Assembly: GCA_948567375.1 (NCBI GenBank)
Contig: OX419755.1
Coordinates: 83,718,218 to 83,782,217, forward strand
Length of the DNA: 64,000 bases
Source of the DNA: Lunularia cruciata
Taxonomy: Eukaryota; Streptophyta; Marchantiopsida; Lunulariales; Lunulariaceae
Reading direction: 5' to 3'
Made by a program: the position numbers and the translations under genes
Shown here: piece by piece, positions 57,179 through 64,000 of the stretch
Layout: each line of letters opens with the position of its first letter
Position numbering within the stretch: position 1 is the first letter of the stretch
The notes under the pieces: model-generated
Seen by the model: the letters and a program-made list of their open reading frames with translations, nothing else
Databases searched by the model: none
Told to the model about the DNA's origin: nothing

Positions 57179-57586
57179 CATAATAATATGAAGCTAGCCA
57201 AAGCTAATATGGAGCAACATATAGTTGAAACAAGATAGAATTATCATATATCTAGGAAATTTTAAGAATTTTCTAGAAGCATCCACAAATCTTCTTGAGA
57301 AGATGCTAGGGATTGAATAACTTGTATGCCAAGTTGATAGCTAGCTTAGCTTGTACACCAAGTAAATGGCTAGCTTAGTGTGTATGCCTAAATGGTTAAC
57401 TTAGCTTGCACTCCAAGTAAGATGGCTTTTAGAAGGAAGCGTCTTGGGGGCCTTGTACCCAAGTTACCTATAAATATCAAAGCCCAATCTTGGACTAGGC
57501 ATATGGATTTTCCTTCATGTGAGCATCCCAATATGACTTTCCATTCCTATCTTCCATTCTCTTATTTATCTCCTTGGACTTTTACA
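57179..57586 (+). repeat. 3' LTR of A2
   Basis: Start altered to CATAATAATATG, end GACTTTTACA. TATAAATATC box near 57469. It retains GAATTTTCTAGAAGC, a degraded heat-shock site. Confidence 0.8.
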
Positions 57587-57885
57587 ATTAGAGACTACAA
57601 GTGGAATTGAATGCACTTAGGTTAGAGCAAAAGCAAAGACATCTTGGATATGAAGACTAACTCCAAACCAAGAACAAAGAACTAGTAAGTACTTGGAGTG
57701 AGTTAGAGAACTCCCAAGGTCATGATCATGACCTTGCACTTCTATATGACCAAGTATTGCAAGGAGGTGGCCATCCAACTAGAGCATCAAGACAAGAAGG
57801 AGATGTAAAAGGGAGCAAATAGAATCCAAATGCAAGAGGTATTGTTGGAAAATTAGAGGACAAAGAATCAAAAATTGGAAGGAAA
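57587..57885 (+). pseudogene. Coiled-coil-coding repeat, unit 1, right part
   Basis: Continues the unit cut at 29157. It matches 58446-58740 (CACAAG-GGAATT-A, ATATGAAGA, CCAAACCAAGAA, GGAGGTGGCCATCCA, GAGAATCCAAATGCAAGAG). Stops are present. Confidence 0.65.
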
Positions 57886-58950
57886 ATCAAAGGTATAAAG
57901 GAGAGGCTACACTAAAACTCAAAGAACCTCCTATTCCAAATCAAGAAGTGGATGTCCAAGAAGAAGAACTTCCATCTTAAGTTCAATATGAAAATAGAAG
58001 ACCTTTGGCGTTAAAAAGAACAAGTATCTGAAGTTGTAGGTGGAGTAGGACTTGATGTGGAGGGTGAGGCTAAAGATCCTATATCAAAATTGTGGACCAA
58101 AGTCAAAGAAGGATTCAATCAACCCAAGTGCCAATGAAGGGAAGAGCATACTTTGTGATTCATTCAATAGGAGCAACACTGCAACTCATGGAACTCCTAC
58201 TTCCCAAGTATCATGAGGAATACTCAGAGATCATGGAATACACTAGCTTGTTGTGTAGCATGTACAAGGAAATATATACCCAAAAAGCCAAGGAAGATTG
58301 CACCCAGGAAGACTTGGCCAGGATCAAAAACCTTTACAGAGAAGAAGCAACAAAGGTGAATGGATTGGTGTATGAGAATCACAAAATCAAGAGGAAAAAT
58401 GCATCCCTTGTAGCAGACCAAATTCAATGTGTAGAAGATAACTAAAGACCACAAGCGGAATTAATTGCACTCATGTTGGTGCAAAATCACAAACAACTTG
58501 GGTATGAAGAACAACTCCAAACCAAGAATAAGGAATTGGTATATACTTGGAATGAGTTGGAGAACTCCAAGGTCAAAATTGTGACCTTGGACTTGCAGAT
58601 GGCCAAGTACTACAAGGAGGTGGCCATCCATCTAGAACACAAAGATAGGGAGTTATAGATGCAGATGGAAAAGGAAGCGGAGAGAATCCAAATGCAAGAG
58701 TTATTATTGGAAAAATAGAGAACAAACCAATAGTTGGGAGAAGAGTAGTGAAAATTACTTCAATAGTTAGAGGAATAAAACTACTTCATGGGAATGCTAG
58801 AAGAAGAGTGGCAACTAAGTGCACTTAAGACAAAGATACATGAGCTCTAGTTACAAGTCTAGAAATTGGAGTGAAAGGCTTATGAAGAGGAGAAAAATAG
58901 ACCACCTATTGATTAAACTTAGGAAGCATTTGGATAGGAAATTTACCTAA
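57886..58950 (+). pseudogene. Coiled-coil-coding repeat, unit 2
   Basis: Two long open stretches in this unit, 58092-58445 (117 codons) and 58473-58658 (61 codons), are charged and rich in Glu, Lys, Gln and Leu. Patterns such as EEATKVNGLVYENHKIKRKNA and NKELVYTWNELENSK suggest a long coiled coil. A third segment to about 58900 (EEEWQLSALKTKIHEL) continues the pattern beyond stops. It is a tandem copy of unit 1 with a period of about 810 bp once A2 is removed. It could be part of a structural or gag-like protein of an unidentified element, or a decayed host gene; I do not recognise it. Confidence 0.5.
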
Positions 58951-59984
58951 GTTTGTGTGACCTATTTGTTAGAGATAGTTAGATATAGAGAACACACCAA
59001 ACTTCTTCTTAGGAATGTTAAGGGCAAAGGTAGTTCTTTGCAATAGAGTATCAACCTAAAGATGCTTCACCTCAATAGAGGAGGAACAACTTTATTAGAG
59101 AAACCAAAAAATTTCTTAGTTGTAAGCATTATAGTTGTAAATACTTCAAGAGGAGTGCCTTCAAATTTATAAAGAACTTAGTAGTTGTAGACATTTGGAG
59201 TTATAAGCCCAAATGAGTGTAAAGTGCAAGTTGTATTCAGGGAAGATCTGACACCTTCCCTTTCATGTGTAAGGAGCCTAATTGGCTTGCATGTGATTAG
59301 GATAAGATAAGAGCAGGATCTTAAGTGTGTGATGTAGGTAGTGATAGAGGATTTTTAGGTAATCTACTTGGGTTTTTAATCTTTTGGGGAAAAGAAAAAT
59401 TTATTTAGAGCTTGGCCCAAAGTCATTAATGTTTATTTCCATACTTTTAAATTCAGTAAAGAGAACCTTAATTTCTTAATTTCTTAATGTTGATGAATGT
59501 TTGAGTTGAGTAGTGATAAGGAATTTCACAATAGGATCATAAGTGTTGAAGTACATAAAAATGGATTTTCACTTGATCAAGATGTGTGATACTTGAGTGA
59601 CTTGAAGAAGCAAACCTTTCGCACTAAAGAATCAATGTAGATTTGGAGCATTAGGAGTACCATGAAATTGAAAGGCAAAAACATTTGGCCAACATGAAGA
59701 AAAATTCATAATTGTGCCTTCATAGGGAAGGGTAGTACATAGCTATGTAGTCAAAGTCTTTGGAGTGAAGAAGCATTCAAATTGAAGTGATTTATCACCT
59801 TCAAGAGTAACTTATAGTGAATGTGATTGTTAATTTTTCCCTTTTTTGTAGTGCACTATAGGTAGTGATAATACACTCTTTTGAGAGTAGTTCATGCCCA
59901 AGAGGTTAAATAGGAAATAACAAACAAACTATGACTATTGACATTTCCTTTCACTCTTGGTCATTCACCTATTCTTATTGACTT
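58951..59984. other. Spacer, nothing recognised
   Basis: AT-rich sequence without domain likeness; may be the downstream part of the coiled-coil element. Confidence 0.4.
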
Positions 59985-61990
59985 TACTAGTATTTGGGTG
60001 ACTTTGAGTCACCACAATATAAGCTTAGAAAGGTGTTTGTGCACATCTACCATATGAGATTTGCTATCAAGTAAATTGCACAATTAATTGGTTCTACCCA
60101 TTAACACTTGGGCATTGCCTTCTTGTTGAGCATGGCTCTTGCAACCTCTACAATATGTCCATTCTTCTACTTAACAACTCCATATTTTGAGATGTGTAAT
60201 TGCAAGTGACTTCATACTTGATATCATGTAGAAAATCAAAATGATTTGAAATCAACTCTACTCCTCCATCAAAATGTAGACATTGGATAGGATAGCCATA
60301 TTTCTCCTCCACAAGTAGCTTGAATATTTAGAAAATTAAAAAGACATTTGATTTCACTTTCAAAATGTATATTATGTATATCTTCACTAAATAAGGCAAA
60401 CTATTTAGAGCCTATCAAACTCCTTTCATTGGTGTGTCAGTCCACACATTGGTGTGGATCAAGTCTAGTACCTTGGAGGCCCTTGTAGCATGCTGCTTAA
60501 AAGGCTTTCTAGCTTGCTTACCAAATTGACAAGCCTTATAGACCACTATAACCAAAGGATCAAAAAATATTATAAGCCTCATAATTAGATCTGAAGTAGG
60601 TGGCACCTTTAAGCTTTGTAGGTTCATGTGGCCACTCTTTTTTGCTACATCTCAGGATTTGAGAGAGCAATCCAGCCATGAATAACATAGTGTTCTGATT
60701 TGTAGTAGTAGGGATGTTGATGTCTTACTTGAACACCCTCCCTATTTTAGATCAAAATTTGCATCCTATGAGGATAGCACATTTCTTAGACTTGTTGACA
60801 AACACACCATCTTGGTTAAATATAAGCTAAAAACCCCTCTCAATCATTTTTCCAACAAAAGGTACGTTCTTTGTGATTGTATGCTCATGAAGTACTTTGC
60901 TTAAACCATTAAAATTCCCTAATGGAGATGAGAATGGGATGGTACTCATATGAGCAATATTATATCTAGTATCATCAACCATATTCACAAATGATACTTT
61001 AGAGAATGCCTCTTTGGAATTGAATATACTAACCTGATGTTTCACGTGGTTTGAGTGCACAAAGTTGATAAACCACCCTTCTTCACTCTTGGTCATCAAT
61101 GCAACAATACGAGTCATCATTATTAGATGATCCTCAAAGTAAGAATTCTTCTCCAAGTTTGCATTTCCAAGTATCATATTGCTTCTTAAAACAAGTCATC
61201 TTATAATGAGTTTTTGATTTACAATAATTGCAGAACTTGATCTATATGGACTTACCTTGTGTTACATAATGTTTCTATGACGTTTGACCTCTACCAATGT
61301 TAATTCCATGAAGTGAACTTCCATATCCTCTACATCTTGCTTGACCTCTCCCAGCAAACAACACCTGATCTTGAATGGCAAGACCATTGCCACCACCTCG
61401 TAGCCGCATCTCTTTAGAGACAAACATCAAGACTAGCTCATCAAATATAAAAGATAAGTATCTTTAATGGCTATAGATGTCTCAAAAGGTTTATACTCCT
61501 TCGGTATACCTTGAATAATATGAAGAACAGGATATAATCTTCAACTTTAACTCCAATCTTAACTCCAATGCTATTCATTTGTTCAAGCAACCCATTGATG
61601 ATAAATATAATTTGTGATGATCAAATTGTCTTTCTTGACCTACATTAATTGATACTTGAGTTGAAGCTTTGTTACAATTGTCTACATCTTAAAAGCATGT
61701 ACCAAAGCATCCCAAACCTCCTTGGCAGTATAAACTCCTTCTATGTAACCAAATAGTGATGGTGAAACATGCAAAGAAAGATAGTGCACAACTTGATTAA
61801 CACATTCTTGATTAACACATTTATCACAAGCGCGAACATGAAGTGAAGTGACATTGAAGTGGCTATGAATATTAGCTTGTTCTACTCTATTAACAAATAA
61901 CAGATTAAGCACGTCATCTTTGTATTCAATTCAATTTTCTAGACTTCATTCATCAGCCCAATCGTCAAAACTATCATTTTCTACATTGGA
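59985..61990 (-). pseudogene. Decayed Ty1/copia gag to integrase, minus strand, copy C3
   Basis: On the minus strand in copia order. Gag at 61682-61912 carries LHVSPSLFGYIEGVYTAKEVWDAL, typical of copia gag. A CCHC knuckle (CNYCKSKTHYKMTC) is at about 61193-61235. The protease/pre-integrase region lies at 60827-61177. The integrase zinc region at 60415-60627 has CQFGKQARKPF. Integrase core words continue to about 60000 (complement of CTACTCCTCCATCAAAATG, the FDGGVEL-like block). RT and LTRs are missing. Frames are broken by stops. Confidence 0.83.
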
Positions 61991-63302
61991 TACACCTCTC
62001 AATGGATTTTGCAATTTTCTTGCAAAATTGCTTACAATCATTAATGTGTTGCATTCTCGAACAATTTTGTCTTCTAACGCAAGGGGCAAGCCGGGAAATC
62101 ATAATCTCTCGAGCCAAGAACTCCTTAACTCCAGATTTTTTTTAATTCTGAATTTCACCCGGTCAAGAAGAGAGGTAAGAAAGGCCAAAAATTCCATCTT
62201 CTAACCAGATGCGAGCCAAGAAATCTCAATTCCAAATTCTGAATTTCACGGAGAAGCTAGGAGAAAAGATGACAAAAGGCGAGAATGCTTGAGATTGCCA
62301 AGAATCCTCCTCCCTACTCTGAGTAAATTGTTTCAGAATTGAAATATAACTTGACTGTCCGCTAATGTGATAATAAACGTTTACGAAGTGCACACCTCCG
62401 GTAGGAAGGGCAACGGCAACCGCTGCCGAATCTCTTTCGATGCGCGCCTATGATGAAATCATAAAAAGAAGAGAAAACAATCCATCCAGGAGCTAGAGAT
62501 ACAACCTCGCGGTCGGTCCGCAACGTCCCGCCGCACCTGCTTCGGATAAACCGCATCATATATCCGTTACGTCAAAGATCCGATACGCTAAAACCAACAG
62601 CCTAGGGGTGTGCAAATTATGATCCCCATATTCTACCCTTGGACTATGGTTTGGGGTAGTATGTATTTAGCCAGACGGAGGCTAAATACATTCTTCTGGA
62701 ATTGGGGTAATATTAAAAACAATCTACATTAGTCAAATTTTTTACTTAAATCAAATGTTTTACACCGGAGATGACCATAAGCCGTCTCCGAGATTTTTTC
62801 TTTTTCTTTTTCTGCCCCGAATTAATAGGTGCTACGAAAGTTTTATAGACCAATCCAATCCCAATCCAGTCCCCCATCTTTTCTTAGGTTAGATGGGCCA
62901 AAACCACCTTGGAGATGGTATACCAAAAGGGCGTTGATCTTCAAAAATTGTAGCAATCAAGCATTCAGTTTAAGAAAAATATGTTAAAACAATGCAGCTA
63001 ACCATGTAGCATATACTTGAACTCATTTTAAGAGAGCCATATGAAAGCATACATTCCGTAAATTAAGATTCCATTGCCATAAAGAAAGCACGCTTTAATT
63101 CTCCGAGATAACATAGATAGATAGTAGGATAAAATCCTCCATAGATAACATAGATAGTAGGATAAAAGGAAAAATTAAGGATCTAAAGGAAACATCCCAT
63201 AAACCCTTTCCAACTTATGGTGTCGATTCCGTTAATATTTCGTTAAGGGATATGAGGTGGAAGCAGAGTGGAGTTAGGCTGACGGACTCTGCGGTACACT
63301 TG
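61991..63302. other. Upstream region of the IFT54-like gene, no other gene seen
   Basis: 61990-62340 has near-duplicate phrases (CCAGAT, AATTCTGAATTTCAC, GAGCCAAGAA). 62380-62580 is CpG-rich. 62590-63200 is AT-rich, with a long TTTTTTCTTTTTC tract near 62790 and a small duplication (CATAGATAGTAGGATAAAA) at 63110-63170. No exon is convincing. Confidence 0.4.
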
Positions 63303-63413
63303 ATGCAAAGGAAGAGGTGCCGGATTCAGACGTTTGAGTTTTGTGGGCTTGTGATTGATGAAGCCATCGACAGAACCGAATCAGTTTGGGCAAAGATTTC
63401 GGGAACAGAGTAG
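63303..63413 (+). other. Possible 36-codon upstream ORF of the IFT54-like gene
   Basis: ATG at 63303 to TAG at 63411-63413, about 240 bp before the main start, in the presumed 5' leader. No homology is recognised. If the transcript begins upstream, this would be a short upstream ORF that could dampen translation. It may equally be untranscribed. Confidence 0.3.
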
Positions 63414-63649
63414 CCCTGTGAAGTTGGTGAAGACAGTCAGGTTAGAGCTGCCGGTGGACTAGAATCGTCCAAGGACTAGATTGAAGGGACGGATCCTAGT
63501 CCTGGTATGTGTGCATGGGAAAACGCGGAGATTTCGACCAAAAAGTGTAAGATTAGAATTGGGTTCTTGAAATTGTGAATTGAGAACAGAAAAGATTTCG
63601 CAGTCAGACGATTGAGCGAAGAAACGGTGGCAGTTTTGCGGGGTTTGAG

Positions 63650-63791
63650 ATGGAATACTGGGAGCGCACGCAGAGGGTTCTACAAGGAGAACATCCACTA
63701 GTAAAGCGGCCCAAGCTCACTGAGGCTCTGTTAAAGAAGCCGCCATTCCGCTTTCTACACGATGTTATCTCGGAGGTGCAGCTCTTCATTC
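63650..63791 (+). CDS. IFT54: IFT54/TRAF3IP1-like protein, first coding exon
   Basis: The frame from ATG 63650 encodes a 47-residue exon containing [16 protein letters not shown] and [15 protein letters not shown]. This is the hallmark opening of the N-terminal domain of IFT54 (TRAF3IP1/MIP-T3), where the family has an RTQ, an xRPPLTEKLL and KPPFRYLHDIITEV. IFT54 is a subunit of the IFT-B complex that carries cargo along the flagellar axoneme; its N-terminal calponin-homology-like domain binds tubulin. The frame closes at TAA 63800-63802, so it must be spliced. The best donor is C|GTATGT at 63791/63792 (phase 1), and a weaker alternative is GAG|GTGCAG. The rest of the gene lies beyond the window. 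The start fits the length of family N-termini, with about three extra residues before the RPxLTE block. In a land plant this gene implies motile sperm. Confidence 0.72.
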
Positions 63792-64000
63792 GTATGTTGT
63801 AATATTTCATACCGGAAAGTGCTGTCGCCTCACCAGGCGCCAGCCCTTTCCTGTTTGAAATTTTTGTCGGCTTTGGTAACAGAATATATGATCCATAGAA
63901 CGACTTTTAAATAACTTTATGATCCCCGTAACCTTTGCCTTTCTTTGGGTATGTTTCTCTCTCCAACTCTTGTGATGGTAAAGCAATTACTTGCTGACGG

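Larger units (their letters stand above)
29158..57586 (+). mobile_element. Family-A gypsy element A2 carrying three nested insertions
   Basis: A2 begins with an LTR at 29158 and ends with an LTR at 57586, flanked by ATTGG and ATTAG (a 5-bp duplication with one change). Its own sequence is in pieces. 29158-31661 holds LTR, gag, protease and RT start. 42400-43464 holds RT to RNase H. 49130-49441 holds the end of RNase H and the start of integrase. 55949-57586 holds integrase, chromodomain and LTR. The pieces line up end to end on the intact plan of A1 with no missing block, proving later insertion of C1, A3 and A4. Heavy decay shows it is the oldest element of the nest. Confidence 0.88.

Noticed and set aside
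62362-62559. CpG-rich 65-codon minus ORF
   Set aside because: Attractive composition but no family likeness and no exon neighbours; may be leader or promoter sequence of an unseen gene.
1-64000. CRISPR arrays, bacterial operons, rRNA
   Set aside because: None seen; the repeats are plant LTR elements and tandem duplications without regular spacers.

Overview
The window looks like nuclear DNA of a land plant that still makes flagellated sperm (fern, lycophyte, moss, cycad or Ginkgo). The plant call rests on Ty3/gypsy chromoviruses and Ty1/copia elements primed by the initiator-Met tRNA site, and on an intron-bearing metallothionein-like gene. The flagellated-sperm call rests on the first coding exon of an IFT54/TRAF3IP1-like gene at the right edge (63650-63791), because intraflagellar transport genes are lost from flowering plants and conifers. 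All of this was read by eye; no database search was possible.

Layout. 1-2900 is AT-rich with no supported gene. 2900-10500 is a richer, CpG-containing low-copy island: an unrecognised minus-strand ORF (3266-3700), a small Cys-rich metallothionein-like gene (4384-4721), and an element-like segment bounded by ~90-bp inverted repeats (8120-9296). 10600-15300 holds simple and tandem repeats and a 742-bp solo LTR with a perfect 5-bp target duplication (13100-13841). 15400-17560 is a decayed minus-strand copia pol. 17791-20003 is the 5' half of a gypsy chromovirus ('family A', copy A0). It is abruptly fused to the RT-RNaseH-integrase of another gypsy family that ends in a decayed PHD finger (20004-22850). 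23000-28650 is decayed sequence I cannot assign.

28650-58950 is a Russian-doll nest. A tandem coiled-coil-coding repeat is split by family-A element A2 (29158-57586). A2 is split by a copia element C1 (31662-~42397), by family-A element A3 (43465-49129, target duplication CCTTA) and by minus-strand family-A element A4 (49442-55948, TTAAT/TCAAT). C1 is split by the youngest family-A element A1 (33011-38616, GCCAC). A4 is split by a second solo LTR (50956-51695, AGTGG). 59985-61990 is another minus-strand copia remnant, followed by quiet sequence and the IFT54-like exon.

The most interesting system is family A. Between gag and pro-pol, A1 carries a textbook -1 ribosomal frameshift signal: the slippery heptamer GGGAAAC in the gag frame, a 7-nt spacer, and a perfect 9-bp stem. 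The pro-pol frame is exactly the -1 frame. The sister copy A3 keeps the stem through a compensatory base-pair change. The family-A LTRs are packed with perfect heat-shock-element arrays (GAAnnTTCnnGAA) upstream of a TATAAATA box, suggesting heat-driven transcription. Copies A1, A2 and A3 also share two in-frame TGA codons, while A0 and/or A4 have sense codons there.
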